From Candidatus Pelagibacter sp. FZCC0015 (GTDB lineage: Bacteria; Pseudomonadota; Alphaproteobacteria; Pelagibacterales; Pelagibacteraceae), in the NCBI RefSeq assembly GCF_007833635.1, contig NZ_CP031125.1, positions 868,001 to 932,000 of the forward strand: 64,000 nucleotides of DNA, read 5' to 3'. This document shows positions 1 to 8,786 of this stretch, in pieces (position 1 is the stretch's first letter; every line of letters begins with the position of its first letter). The notes beneath the pieces were generated by a model. The model saw only the letters and a list, made by a program, of their open reading frames with translations, did no database searches and was not told the origin of the DNA. The position numbers and the translations under genes are program-made.

Positions 1-84
1 CAATTTGTGAAAATTACAAAAGCTGGATTTTATGAAAGTATGGTTCATAATGTAGATGTGGTAAAAAACGATAGTAAATATTAA
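1..84 (+). CDS. guaB: IMP dehydrogenase, C-terminal end (partial)
   Basis: An open frame runs from the window edge to a TAA at 82-84 and encodes the last 27 residues of a protein. The peptide contains FVKITKAGFYESMVHNVDV, which matches the characteristic IMP dehydrogenase C-terminus (usually FVRITGAGLRESHVHDV). IMP dehydrogenase makes XMP, the substrate of GuaA encoded 430 bp downstream. The stop codon overlaps the next start codon (TAATG), so the three genes probably form a guanine nucleotide operon. The 5' part lies outside the window. Confidence 0.8.
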   Translation, partial: QFVKITKAGFYESMVHNVDVVKNDSKY

Positions 85-524
85 TGAGCAAATTTTTAAA
101 ATTAATAGGATTAATACTTTTAATAGCTTCTTTTAACAGTACGACTTTTAGTAAAGAAAATTTTTTTAATGAAGCTTTAAAGTTGTTTAAAAAAGAAAAA
201 TATGAAGATGCACGTTTTTTATTTGAAAGAAATATAGTTTTTAATCCAAAAGACGCAAACTCATATTTATATTTAGCAAAAATTTATAATAAAGAAGAAG
301 ATCAAAGAAAAGAAGAATACAATTTAGAAACAGCACTTTTAATTGATCCTGATAATGAGGAAGCTTTATTAATGTTAATGAAAATTGCTTTAGAAAAATC
401 TAATTATGAAAAAGTTAAAGATCTTTCAGATAAGTTTGTAAAAGTTTGTAAAAATTTATGTGATGAAAACAAGGATATTCAAGAGTCATTAAAAAATATA
501 GAACCTGAAAATAATGAGTCTTGA
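84..524 (+). CDS. Secreted or periplasmic TPR-repeat protein
   Basis: A 146-residue protein with an N-terminal signal-like hydrophobic segment (about residues 5-22). It is followed by helical repeats of TPR type, such as [34 protein letters not shown] and [20 protein letters not shown]. TPRs usually mediate protein-protein contacts, and no catalytic motif is seen. It sits between guaB and guaA, overlapping the guaB stop by 1 nt and the guaA start by 11 nt, so it is probably cotranslated with them. A direct role in GMP synthesis is not evident. The C-terminus is acidic. Confidence 0.75.
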   Translation: MSKFLKLIGLILLIASFNSTTFSKENFFNEALKLFKKEKYEDARFLFERNIVFNPKDANSYLYLAKIYNKEEDQRKEEYNLETALLIDPDNEEALLMLMKIALEKSNYEKVKDLSDKFVKVCKNLCDENKDIQESLKNIEPENNES

Positions 525-2076
525 TCAAAATCTTAACAAAATCTTAATAATAGATTTTGGTTCTCAATTTACTCAATTAATTGCAAGAAGAGTAAGAGAA
601 TTAGGTGTTTTTTCTGAAATAGTTAGTCACAAAAAAATAAAACTAAAAGACATAAATCACAGTATTAAAGGAATAGTATTATCTGGCGGTCCATTAAATG
701 TTTATCAAATAAATAAATATTCATTTGATAAAAAAATTTTACAACTTGATGTACCAGTTCTTGGAATATGTTTTGGGCATCAAATTTTATCAAAACTCAA
801 CGGTGGAAGGGTTAAACAATCAAAACATAGAGAATTTGGTCTAGCTAATGTTTACAAAAAAAATACCAGTCTTTTAACAACTAATTTTTTTGGAAACAAA
901 AAATCCAAACAAGTTTGGATGAGTCATGCCGATCAAGTTTCAAAACTTCCTAAGAGTTTTAAAGTTGTAGCATCAAGCACTAATTCAAAATTTGCAATTG
1001 TTGAAAATAAAATAAAAAAATATTATGGGGTACAATTCCACCCAGAGGTAACTCATACAGAGAATGGAAAAAAATTAATAAGTAATTTCATTTTTTTAAT
1101 TTGTAAAATTAAAAGAAATTGGTCTTCTAGGGATCAAAAAAATCAGCTTATTAAAGATGTTAGAAAACAAGTTGGAAATAATAAAGTTATTTGTGCTTTA
1201 TCAGGAGGTGTGGATAGTAGTGTAGTTGCTCAATTACTGAATAAAGCTATTGGTAAAAAACTTTATTGTATTTTTGTAAATACAGGTCTTTTAAGAAAAA
1301 ATGAAGAAGTACAGGTAGTTCAAACTTTTAAGAAGCGTTTAAAAATGAATTTAATTTATGTAAATGCTGAAAAGGAATTCTTAAAAAAATTAAAAAATGT
1401 TTCTGATCCAGAAAAAAAGAGAAAAATAATTGGTAATTTATTTATCAAAATATTTGAGCGATACGCTAAGAAAATTAAAAATGTTAAATTTTTAGCTCAA
1501 GGAACTCTCTATCCAGACTTAATTGAAAGTAAATCAGTTACTGGCAGTCAAACTTCTAAAATTAAATCACATCATAATGTTGGTGGCTTACCAAAAAAAA
1601 TGAATTTAAAATTAGTAGAACCACTAAAATTCTTATTTAAGGATGAGGTAAGAAAATTAGGTTTAGAGTTAAATTTAAGTAAAGAAATTATTTCAAGACA
1701 TCCTTTTCCTGGACCAGGCTTAGCAATTCGAATGCCAGGTATTATTACTAATGAAAAAATTAAAATTTTAAAAGAAGCTGATTATTATTTTATTCAAGCT
1801 TTAAAAGATCACGGTCTTTATCATAAGATTTGGCAAGCATATGCAGCATTGCTGCCAGTTAAAACTGTAGGTGTTATGGGAGACAATCGAACTTATGAAT
1901 ATTTATGTTTATTAAGAGCAATTACATCTGAAGACGGAATGACAGCTGACTATTATGAATTTAAAAAGTCTTTTATGCAAATTATTTCAAACAAAATAGT
2001 TAACAGTATAAGAGGTATAAATAGGGTAGTGTATGACGTTACTTCAAAACCACCAAGCACTATTGAATTAGAGTAG
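514..2076 (+). CDS. guaA: GMP synthase (glutamine-hydrolysing)
   Basis: Converts XMP, ATP and glutamine to GMP in the cytoplasm. The 520-residue protein has the full-length two-domain layout. A class I glutamine amidotransferase domain carries the nucleophile in GICFGHQ (Cys86) and the His/Glu pair in [10 protein letters not shown]. An ATP pyrophosphatase domain follows with the P-loop ALSGGVDSS near residue 230. The C-terminal dimerisation domain ends in the typical [10 protein letters not shown] (usually PPxTIEWE). The start at 514 overlaps the upstream TPR gene by 11 nt, and there is no room for a separate promoter. Confidence 0.97.
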   Translation: MSLDQNLNKILIIDFGSQFTQLIARRVRELGVFSEIVSHKKIKLKDINHSIKGIVLSGGPLNVYQINKYSFDKKILQLDVPVLGICFGHQILSKLNGGRVKQSKHREFGLANVYKKNTSLLTTNFFGNKKSKQVWMSHADQVSKLPKSFKVVASSTNSKFAIVENKIKKYYGVQFHPEVTHTENGKKLISNFIFLICKIKRNWSSRDQKNQLIKDVRKQVGNNKVICALSGGVDSSVVAQLLNKAIGKKLYCIFVNTGLLRKNEEVQVVQTFKKRLKMNLIYVNAEKEFLKKLKNVSDPEKKRKIIGNLFIKIFERYAKKIKNVKFLAQGTLYPDLIESKSVTGSQTSKIKSHHNVGGLPKKMNLKLVEPLKFLFKDEVRKLGLELNLSKEIISRHPFPGPGLAIRMPGIITNEKIKILKEADYYFIQALKDHGLYHKIWQAYAALLPVKTVGVMGDNRTYEYLCLLRAITSEDGMTADYYEFKKSFMQIISNKIVNSIRGINRVVYDVTSKPPSTIELE

Positions 2077-2098
2077 TTTTTAATTATAAATTAAGATT

Positions 2099-2518
2099 AT
2101 GAAATATTTACATACAATGATTAGAGTTAAAGACGTGGATGAGTCTCTAAGATTTTTCTGCGATGGGCTTGGTTTAAAAGAAACAAGAAGAATGGAAAAT
2201 GAAAAAGGAAGATATACTTTAATTTTTCTTGCAGCCCCTAATGATGAAAAAGCAGAAATAGAATTAACATATAATTGGGATGGTGATGAACTTGGAGAAG
2301 GTTCAAGAAATTTCGGTCATCTTGCCTATAGAGTAGATAATATTTATGAAACTTGCCAAAGATTAATGGATATGGGCTACACGATTAATAGACCACCAAG
2401 AGATGGTCATATGGCTTTTGTTAGATCGCCAGACAAAATTTCAATTGAGATTCTTCAAGAAGGAAATTTAGAACCTAAAGAACCTTGGGCTTCAATGGAA
2501 AATACTGGCTCTTGGTAA
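2099..2518 (+). CDS. gloA: Lactoylglutathione lyase (glyoxalase I)
   Basis: Isomerises the methylglyoxal-glutathione hemithioacetal to S-lactoylglutathione, a detoxification step. The 139-residue single vicinal-oxygen-chelate protein matches GloA length. All four metal ligands can be placed: His5 (LHTMIRV), Glu55 (IELTYNW), His74 (FGHLAYRV) and Glu117 (SIEILQ). It depends on glutathione, whose synthesis genes gshA and gshB lie at 49.4-51.6 kb. It follows guaA by 22 bp and precedes panB by 4 bp, so it is probably in the same transcription unit. Confidence 0.95.
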   Translation: MKYLHTMIRVKDVDESLRFFCDGLGLKETRRMENEKGRYTLIFLAAPNDEKAEIELTYNWDGDELGEGSRNFGHLAYRVDNIYETCQRLMDMGYTINRPPRDGHMAFVRSPDKISIEILQEGNLEPKEPWASMENTGSW

Positions 2519-2522
2519 GTCG

Positions 2523-3296
2523 ATGAAAAAAAAAATTTCAGATTTAATTAAAAAAAAAAATAAACAAAAAATTGTAAGTTTAACTGCTTACTCAAAAAAC
2601 GTAGCATCAATTTTAGATAATCATTGCGATATTATACTTGTTGGAGATTCTCTTGGTTCGGTTTTATACAATTATAAATCTACAAGAGAAGTAACTTTGA
2701 GTACTATGATTGAACATTCTAAAAGTGTCAGAATGGGTATAAAAAAAAGTTTAATGATTGTTGATATGCCACATAACACCTATCGAACTCCTAAAGAAGC
2801 AGTAAAAAATGCAAAGCAAATAATGAAAAAAACAAAATGTGACGGTGTAAAATTAGAAGGTGGAAAAAAAATTTACGAAACAATCAAATCTTTAGTTAAA
2901 AACAAAATTCCAGTTATGGGTCATTTAGGTCTGCTTCCCCAGTCAGATAAAACTTTCAAGTTTAAAGGAAAAAAAAAGTTAGAGAGAAACAACATTATAA
3001 GAGACTCGCAATTATTAGAAAAAGCTGGAGTGTTTTCAATTGTTTTGGAATGTGTTGAAACTTCTTTAGCAAAGCTTGTCACTCAAAATTTAAAGATACC
3101 AACTATTGGTATTGGAGCTTCCAAATATTGTGATGGTCAAATATTAGTTTTTGATGATTTAATTGGTCTTAATCCAATGAATTATAAGTTTGTAAAAAAA
3201 TATGCAAATATTAGAAATGATATTTCTAAAGCTGTTTCAAATTATTCAAAAGAAGTTAGAAAAATTAAATTTCCTAATAAAAAAAATTCTTTTTAA
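2523..3296 (+). CDS. panB: 3-methyl-2-oxobutanoate hydroxymethyltransferase
   Basis: Makes ketopantoate from alpha-ketoisovalerate and 5,10-methylene-THF, the first committed step to pantothenate and CoA. The 257-residue TIM-barrel protein shows the family metal and substrate motifs: LVGDSLG (Asp42), VDMPH (Asp81), KLEGG (Glu112) and the catalytic glutamate in VLECVE (about Glu177). MGHLGLLPQS is also typical. No panC follows. It is convergent with the TerC-like gene with no gap between the stop codons. Confidence 0.95.
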   Translation: MKKKISDLIKKKNKQKIVSLTAYSKNVASILDNHCDIILVGDSLGSVLYNYKSTREVTLSTMIEHSKSVRMGIKKSLMIVDMPHNTYRTPKEAVKNAKQIMKKTKCDGVKLEGGKKIYETIKSLVKNKIPVMGHLGLLPQSDKTFKFKGKKKLERNNIIRDSQLLEKAGVFSIVLECVETSLAKLVTQNLKIPTIGIGASKYCDGQILVFDDLIGLNPMNYKFVKKYANIRNDISKAVSNYSKEVRKIKFPNKKNSF

Positions 3297-3908
3297 TTAA
3301 AAGTATTTTTTAAATTCTTCATTAATTTTTAGTATTTCAAGATCAACTAATCCGCCAATTACTAATTGTAGACCTACGATTAAGATAAATATTAAACCAA
3401 CATAAGCTATCCAAATATGCTTTTGTATATAATTAGCCATATATGTTGCTAATGCACCAGTAAGAACTACTGACAAAACAAGTCCAAATATCATAAATCC
3501 AAAATAACCTTTCGCTGCAGCTACAACACCAATAACGTTATCGAAACTAATCATGATATCTGCAAACAAAACTTTTCCAATACTACTTATGTAAGAAGGT
3601 TCTTTGCTTTTTTTTGTTGTAGGTTTTACTTTTTTAATGTCTAATAAATCTTTCCTTAAATCATTAACGATCCAAATTAATAATAAACCACCTAAAATCT
3701 TTATAAAATAAAATTCAAACAAAAAAGTCGCAAAAATTGCAAAAAAGATTTTAAAAACGAATGCTCCAATTATACCCCAAAGAATTATTTGTTTTCTATT
3801 TTTTGGAACAAAATTTGAAGCTATAGATCCGACTATAACAGCGTTATCTGCTGTTAATATAATTGTGATAAAAATTATATTGGTTAAAATTATGAGCTCT
3901 TCAATCAA
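3297..3908 (-). CDS. TerC/YjbE-family integral membrane protein
   Basis: A 203-residue polytopic membrane protein with about seven hydrophobic segments. It carries the two TerC-superfamily signatures: ILTADNAVIVGSIAS near the N-terminus and ISFDNVIGVVAAAKG near residue 122. In both the acidic-Asn pair lies inside a membrane helix. YjbE-type members are linked to metal ion (often manganese) export, but the substrate here is unknown. A charged cytoplasmic loop (about residues 85-105) separates the two halves. The only suitable start in frame is TTG at 3906-3908; the nearby upstream ATG is out of frame. Confidence 0.85.
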   Translation of the reverse strand: MIEELIILTNIIFITIILTADNAVIVGSIASNFVPKNRKQIILWGIIGAFVFKIFFAIFATFLFEFYFIKILGGLLLIWIVNDLRKDLLDIKKVKPTTKKSKEPSYISSIGKVLFADIMISFDNVIGVVAAAKGYFGFMIFGLVLSVVLTGALATYMANYIQKHIWIAYVGLIFILIVGLQLVIGGLVDLEILKINEEFKKYF

Positions 3909-3967
3909 GATAACATTATAATAGTATAATCTGACAATTTTTCAATGAGACCATAATGATAATTTTA

Positions 3968-3996
3968 TTGATTTAATCTCTAAGAGATAATTAAAT
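3968..3996 (+). promoter_or_regulatory. Putative dctP promoter with a palindrome between -35 and -10
   Basis: A TTGATT box (3968-3973) and a TTAAAT box (3991-3996) are 17 bp apart, a sigma70-like arrangement. The spacer contains a perfect 13-bp palindrome, ATCTCT-A-AGAGAT (3976-3988), well placed for a repressor or a DNA-distorting activator. A strong AAGGAGG ribosome binding site follows at 4009-4015, just before the dctP ATG. No TRAP-linked regulator gene is adjacent, so the binding protein is unknown. Confidence 0.45.
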
Positions 3997-4019
3997 ATTA
4001 ATTTTAAAAAGGAGGATAG

Positions 4020-4991
4020 ATGAAATTATTCAAATTATTTATATCTATAATTACTTCAGTATTGTTATTTGCAAACGTTTCTTTAGCTGAAAAATGGGAT
4101 ATGGCACTGGCTTATGGTGCTGGAAACTTTCATTCTGCTAATGCAACAGAATTTGCAAAGAATGTAACTGAAAAAAGTGGTGGAAAACTTACAATTGTTA
4201 CTCACCCAGGTGGTTCATTATTTAAAGGTGGTGAAATTTTCAGAGCTGTAAGAACAGGTCAAGCACCTATCGGTGAAAGATTTATGTCTGCTCTTGGAAA
4301 AGAAGATCCTTTATATGAAATTGACTCATTACCTTTCTTAGCAACTACTTATGATGATGCTATGAAATTATATGAAGCTTCAAAGCCATATATTGTTAAG
4401 AGTCTTGACGAAAAAGGATTGGTATTTCTTTATGCAGTACCATGGCCTGCTCAAGGACTTTACAGTAAAAAGCAAATTAAAAAAGTTGGTGATCTAAATG
4501 GATTAAAATTTAGAGCATACAACTCTGCAACAATTAGGATTGCAGAGTTAACAGGAATGGCGCCAACTAAAATTGAAGCAGCTGAAATTAGCCAAGCATT
4601 TTCTACAGGTGCCGTTGAAAGTATGATTACTTCTCCTACAACTGGAAAAAATAGCAAGATTTGGGAAAATGGTGTTAAATATTTTTATGATATAGCAGCA
4701 TGGTTTCCAAAAAATATGATCATAGCTAATAAAGCCGCTTGGAATAAACTTGATAAAGCAACTCAAGATCTTGTCATGAACCAAGCAGCAATTGCTGAAG
4801 AAAAGGGTTGGGAATTATCTAAACAAGGTAATACTGGAGACAAGAAAGCTTTAGCAGATGCTGGAATGGAAGTAGGCGAAGTTAATTCAGCTTTGAAAAA
4901 ACATTTTGAAAAAGTTGGAGCAACAATGTCTGAAGAATGGAAAGCAAAAGCTGGAGACAGAGGTGCTGCAGTTTTATCTGCTTACAAATAA
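4020..4991 (+). CDS. dctP: TRAP transporter solute-binding protein, DctP family
   Basis: Periplasmic receptor that delivers a substrate, usually an organic acid, to the DctQM permease. The 323-residue precursor starts with a clear signal peptide (about residues 1-23, ending SLAEKW). The DctP core includes GGSLFKGGEIFRAVRTGQ, LPFLATTYDDAMKLYE, LNGLKFRAYNSATIRIAEL (contains the arginine that commonly binds the substrate carboxylate) and AFSTGAVESMITSPTT. It has the strongest Shine-Dalgarno I noticed in the window and is followed by an intrinsic terminator, both consistent with higher expression than dctQM. Substrate is not evident; 5-oxoproline is a contextual guess from the adjacent pxp genes. 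Confidence 0.93.
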   Translation: MKLFKLFISIITSVLLFANVSLAEKWDMALAYGAGNFHSANATEFAKNVTEKSGGKLTIVTHPGGSLFKGGEIFRAVRTGQAPIGERFMSALGKEDPLYEIDSLPFLATTYDDAMKLYEASKPYIVKSLDEKGLVFLYAVPWPAQGLYSKKQIKKVGDLNGLKFRAYNSATIRIAELTGMAPTKIEAAEISQAFSTGAVESMITSPTTGKNSKIWENGVKYFYDIAAWFPKNMIIANKAAWNKLDKATQDLVMNQAAIAEEKGWELSKQGNTGDKKALADAGMEVGEVNSALKKHFEKVGATMSEEWKAKAGDRGAAVLSAYK

Positions 4992-5002
4992 ATAATCTTA
5001 AA

Positions 5003-5035
5003 AAAAAGGCCAACTTGTAGTAAGTTGGCCTTTTT
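5003..5035 (+). terminator. Intrinsic terminator/attenuator between dctP and dctQ
   Basis: A 14-bp perfect inverted repeat (arms 5003-5016 and 5022-5035) with a GGCCAACTT core and a 5-nt GTAGT loop. The 3' arm ends in a run of T. The following gene dctQ starts only 6 nt later, at 5041, in the same direction. It should therefore work as a partial terminator that lowers dctQM expression relative to dctP. Confidence 0.85.
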
Positions 5036-5040
5036 ACTAA

Positions 5041-5529
5041 ATGTTTCAATCAATAAATAATAATCTAAATAAACTTTACAAATTTTCAGGTTATTTAGCT
5101 GCTTTTTTTTTAATACTTGTTGCAGTTTTTATTTTAATTGGAATTTCCTCGAGGATTTTTGGTTTTTACATAAGGGGTTTAGCTGAGTACTCAGGCTACT
5201 GCATGGCTGCAGCCTCTTTTTATGCTTTAGCTTTTACTTTTGTTGAGGGTGGACATATTCGAATTACTCTTTTCTTAGAAAAAGCCTCTTCATCTTATAA
5301 GAGATTTTTAGAAATATGGTGTCTGATTGTAGCAACAATTTTTTCAGGTTATTTGTCTTTTTACTTATGGAAAATGTTATTAATCTCTTATGATTTTCAA
5401 GAGAGAAGCGAAGGTGCAGATGAGATCTTAATTTGGATACCTCAAACCAGTGTAGCTATTGGATCTTTAATTCTATTTATAGCTGTTTTACATAAATTTA
5501 TTTTAACAATTTTAAATAAGAATGACTGA
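5041..5529 (+). CDS. dctQ: TRAP transporter small permease subunit, DctQ
   Basis: A 162-residue membrane protein with four predicted helices, the usual DctQ size and topology. It includes the family-type stretch RGLAEYSGYCMAAASFYALA and the GGHIRITLF motif after the second helix. DctQ pairs with DctM to form the sodium-driven transport channel. The ATG lies 6 nt past the terminator hairpin, so no independent Shine-Dalgarno is possible there; translation may rely on read-through transcripts and a weak site. It overlaps dctM by 8 nt. Confidence 0.92.
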   Translation: MFQSINNNLNKLYKFSGYLAAFFLILVAVFILIGISSRIFGFYIRGLAEYSGYCMAAASFYALAFTFVEGGHIRITLFLEKASSSYKRFLEIWCLIVATIFSGYLSFYLWKMLLISYDFQERSEGADEILIWIPQTSVAIGSLILFIAVLHKFILTILNKND

Positions 5530-6832
5530 AATATTTCTCATAATATTTTTTATAAGTGTACTTTTATTCTTTCTTGGATCTGGCATCTGGGTAGCAATAA
5601 GCATGATAGGTGTTTCAACAATTGGGATGATGTTATTTACTTCAAGACCAGTTGGGGATGCCATGGCAACTACGATATGGGGAACTTCATCATCATGGAC
5701 ATTAACAGCTTTACCATTGTTTGTTTGGATGGGTGAAATATTATTTAGGACCAAGTTATCTGAAAATTTATTTGCTGGACTATCACCATGGATGCAAAAA
5801 TTACCTGGTGGATTAATTCATGTAAATGTTGTTGGTTGTGCACTTTTTGCTGCAATTTCTGGCTCTTCTGCTGCAACCGTTGCAACAGTAGGCAAGATGT
5901 CTATTCCAGAACTAAGAAAAAGAAAATATCCAGAAAAAATTTTGTTAGGCAGTCTAGCTGGCTCAGGAACTTTAGGGCTTCTTATACCTCCCTCAATAAT
6001 ACTAATAATTTATGGAGTAACCGTTCAAGAATCCATAGCAAAGCTATTTATTGCAGGAATTATTCCAGGGATAATGATTGCACTTATATTTATGTCTTAC
6101 GTGATGATTTGGTCTTTAATAAATAAAAAAAGCATGCCAAAGTATGTAGAAAATTTTTCCTTTCTAGAAAAAATAAGAAAATCAAAACAATTATTACCAG
6201 TAATTATTTTAATATCAGCTGTGATTGGATCAATATACACTGGGGTTGCAACAGCAACTGAGGCTGCTTCTTTAGGTGTAGTAGGGGCTTTAATTTTATC
6301 TTACTTTCAAAAGAGCTTAACTATTGAAACATTTAAACAATCCTTGTTAGGAGCAACTAAAACATCTTGTATGATTGCTTTTATTTTAGCTGGCTCTACA
6401 TTTTTATCATTAGCTATGGGATTTACGGGTCTTCCAAGAAATCTAGCTATCTGGATACAAAATATGGAGCTATCACCTTATGTATTAATTTTTGTATTAA
6501 TGATTTTTTATATTATTCTTGGAATGTTTCTTGATGGAATTTCAGCAGTAGTATTAACAATGGCAATTATTGAACCAATGATTAGACAGGCTGGTTTTGA
6601 TATGATTTGGTTTGGTATATTTTTAGTTATTGTAGTTGAGATGGCTCAAATTACTCCACCTGTAGGATTTAATTTATTTGTTTTACAAGGAATGGCTAAC
6701 AAAGATATGGGATTTATTGCAAGAAGTGCTTTTCCATTATTTTTATTAATGATACTTGCAGTAATACTCGTTGTTATTTTTCCTGAAATTGCATTATGGA
6801 TGCCTCAACAAATGGTTCAAAATATTAATTAA
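5522..6832 (+). CDS. dctM: TRAP transporter large permease subunit, DctM
   Basis: A 436-residue polytopic protein with about 12 hydrophobic segments. Hallmarks of DctM include AAISGSSAATVATVGKMSIP, GSLAGSGTLGLLIPPSI, TGVATATEAASLGVVGAL, MFLDGISAVVLT and ITPPVGFNLFVLQGM. It forms the elevator-type transport subunit for the DctP ligand in the inner membrane. Its stop is convergent with, and overlaps by 4 nt, the TPR gene on the other strand. Confidence 0.95.
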   Translation: MTEIFLIIFFISVLLFFLGSGIWVAISMIGVSTIGMMLFTSRPVGDAMATTIWGTSSSWTLTALPLFVWMGEILFRTKLSENLFAGLSPWMQKLPGGLIHVNVVGCALFAAISGSSAATVATVGKMSIPELRKRKYPEKILLGSLAGSGTLGLLIPPSIILIIYGVTVQESIAKLFIAGIIPGIMIALIFMSYVMIWSLINKKSMPKYVENFSFLEKIRKSKQLLPVIILISAVIGSIYTGVATATEAASLGVVGALILSYFQKSLTIETFKQSLLGATKTSCMIAFILAGSTFLSLAMGFTGLPRNLAIWIQNMELSPYVLIFVLMIFYIILGMFLDGISAVVLTMAIIEPMIRQAGFDMIWFGIFLVIVVEMAQITPPVGFNLFVLQGMANKDMGFIARSAFPLFLLMILAVILVVIFPEIALWMPQQMVQNIN

Positions 6833-7314
6833 TATTTTGATTGTTTTGTTCCATCAATAATTTCTTTTAATTCAGTGTACTCTTCGCAATTACAACTTTC
6901 TAATACTTTTAATCTTTCTTTAGCTAAATCTAATCTATTTGTGACAACATATAATTCACCCAAATATTCATTTATACCTACGTGGTTTGGATCAATTTCT
7001 AAACCTAAAAGATAATACTTTTCTCCATTTTCAAAATCTCCAAGTTTCCTAGTTGTAAAACCAAGATAGTTTAAAGTATCTGCTTGGAGTGGTTTTTTTT
7101 TGTTTGATTTGATTAATAAGGCCTGAGCTTTTTCATATCGTTTGTTGGCTTTTTCTATTTTCCCTTTTTTTTCATATTTTTTAGCCGCTTTAATTAAAGT
7201 AACAGCCTGACTATAATCTGATTTAACTTTACTAGTACTGTCTGACCCTGCGGAATATGAATTTGTTGATAGTAAAACTAAAAACAAAAGTGAATAAAAA
7301 GTTTTTTTGATCAT
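6829..7314 (-). CDS. Periplasmic TPR-repeat protein
   Basis: A 161-residue protein with a signal peptide (about residues 1-21, ending TNSYSAGS). TPR-type repeats follow, such as YEKKGKIEKANKRYEKAQALL, TLNYLGFTTRKLGDFENGEK, YYLLGLEIDPNHVGINEYLG and ELYVVTNRLDLAKERLKVL. It starts inside the end of pxpA (4-nt overlap), so it is probably cotranscribed with it. Small exported TPR proteins have no single function; a scaffold role is possible. No link to 5-oxoproline hydrolysis is visible. Confidence 0.75.
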   Translation of the reverse strand: MIKKTFYSLLFLVLLSTNSYSAGSDSTSKVKSDYSQAVTLIKAAKKYEKKGKIEKANKRYEKAQALLIKSNKKKPLQADTLNYLGFTTRKLGDFENGEKYYLLGLEIDPNHVGINEYLGELYVVTNRLDLAKERLKVLESCNCEEYTELKEIIDGTKQSKY

Positions 7315-8084
7315 ATAAATTTTTTCATTTGGTTAAGTGGTTTTAATTGCAGCCCATTTTCTATTAAATTTTCTCTTATTGATTTTGCAGTAGATAATGA
7401 ACTTTCATTATCCCCATGTATGCACACAGAGTCTATTTCACAAGGTATCTGCTTTCCACTGTGACAATTAAGTGACTGATTTTTAACCATATTTAATACG
7501 TGTTTTTTAGCTTCTTCTGGATCAGTAATAAGAGCGTGTTGTTTTTTTCTAGAAACCAAATTGCCATCATCCTCATAATTTCTATCTGCAAAAATTTCAC
7601 AAGCTATACGCATGTTTAGTTTTTTGGCTGCTTCTTCCATTTTAGATCCTGTAGGAACCAAATAAATTAAATCTTTACTAATTTCGTTTATAGCTTTTGC
7701 TAAAGTAGTAGCTAAATCTATATCCTCACAAGCCATATTATTTAAAGCACCGTGTGGTTTTATGTGAGTAACATTCTCTCCATGATTTTGAGCAATTTTT
7801 TGAAGAATTTCATATTGATCAATAATCAATTGCCTTACCTCATTAGGTGAAAGGTTCATTCTTTGCCTGCCAAAATTTTCAGGGTCATTAAATGACGGAT
7901 GCGCTCCAATACTAACACCATTTTTTTTTGAAATTTGAACTACTTGATTCATCGACTCATCATCACCTGCGTGATAACCACATGCGACATTTGCAGAATT
8001 AACTATTTCTAGTAAATCTGGATCATGCTTATTTGAATGATGTTTTGATTTTTCACCTAAATCGCAATTTATATTAATTTCCAT
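7311..8084 (-). CDS. pxpA: 5-oxoprolinase subunit A (LamB/YcsF family)
   Basis: One of three subunits of the prokaryotic ATP-dependent 5-oxoprolinase, which turns 5-oxoproline into glutamate. The LamB/YcsF motifs are present: MEININCDLGE at the N-terminus, NVACGYHAGD, GAHPSFND, HIKPHGALNN, EIFADRNYEDDGNLVSRK and VCIHGDN. I place the start at the ATG at 8084 because the family begins MxIDLNxDLGE. An upstream in-frame ATG at 8108 would add eight unconserved residues and leave 3 bp to pxpB. It is divergent from pxpB with only 27 bp between starts. Confidence 0.92.
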   Translation of the reverse strand: MEININCDLGEKSKHHSNKHDPDLLEIVNSANVACGYHAGDDESMNQVVQISKKNGVSIGAHPSFNDPENFGRQRMNLSPNEVRQLIIDQYEILQKIAQNHGENVTHIKPHGALNNMACEDIDLATTLAKAINEISKDLIYLVPTGSKMEEAAKKLNMRIACEIFADRNYEDDGNLVSRKKQHALITDPEEAKKHVLNMVKNQSLNCHSGKQIPCEIDSVCIHGDNESSLSTAKSIRENLIENGLQLKPLNQMKKFI

Positions 8085-8111
8085 AGTCTCTAATGTTAAG
8101 TATAACATGTC

Positions 8112-8786
8112 ATGATAAAAAATATATCAAATCTTGGTGACGCAGCTTTGTACTGTGATTTTGGTAATGAAGTAAATAAATCAATTAATTCACAAGTAAT
8201 AAAATATTTTAAAACTATTAAAGAAAAAAAATTTGAAGGCATAAATAATTTAACACCTTCTTATAATAAACTAATTATTTCTTTTGATCTAAAAAAAACA
8301 AATTTTAAAGAAGTAAAAAATTATATTGAAAACATTAATGCTCAAGACTCAAAAGATATAAATTCAAAAAAATTAGAAATACCAGTTTGTTGTCATGAAA
8401 ATTTTTCAATGGACATTAAAAGATTGGAAGAAATATTAAAATTAAGTAGAGAAAAAATTTTAGAGAATTTTTTAAATAAGGAATATTTTTGTTACATGAC
8501 AGGGTTTATTGCTGGCATGCCTTTTCTTGGTGACTTAGATGAGAATATGCGAGCTCAACGTTTAGAAACCCCAAGAGTAAAAGTACCCAAGGGATCTGTT
8601 GCATTAACTGAGCAATTTGCAAACATTTATACATTTGAAAGCCCAGGTGGATGGAATATTTTAGGAAATACCCCTTTGGATGTTTTTGATAGTTCAAAAG
8701 AAGATAAACCAAATCTAATTAACCCAGGAGATACAGTAATTTTCAAGGAAATTACTTTAGATCAGTATAAAAATTATAATGAGTAG
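8112..8786 (+). CDS. pxpB: 5-oxoprolinase subunit B (KipI family)
   Basis: The 224-residue protein has the allophanate hydrolase subunit 1 fold signatures: ISNLGDAALYCDFG at the start, MTGFIAGMPFLGDL (family GFxPGFxYLGGL), LETPRVKVPKGSVAL and ESPGGWNILGNTPL. It works with PxpA and PxpC in 5-oxoproline hydrolysis; the Bacillus homologue KipI also inhibits a sporulation kinase, not relevant here. It overlaps pxpC by 8 nt. Confidence 0.92.
   Translation: MIKNISNLGDAALYCDFGNEVNKSINSQVIKYFKTIKEKKFEGINNLTPSYNKLIISFDLKKTNFKEVKNYIENINAQDSKDINSKKLEIPVCCHENFSMDIKRLEEILKLSREKILENFLNKEYFCYMTGFIAGMPFLGDLDENMRAQRLETPRVKVPKGSVALTEQFANIYTFESPGGWNILGNTPLDVFDSSKEDKPNLINPGDTVIFKEITLDQYKNYNE

Noticed and set aside
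4460-4784. Minus-strand open frames inside dctP
   Set aside because: Shadow frames without family similarity within a well-supported gene.
8085-8108. Longer start for pxpA at 8108
   Set aside because: Adds eight residues not matching the family N-terminus (MxIDLNxDLGE) and leaves only 3 bp to pxpB.
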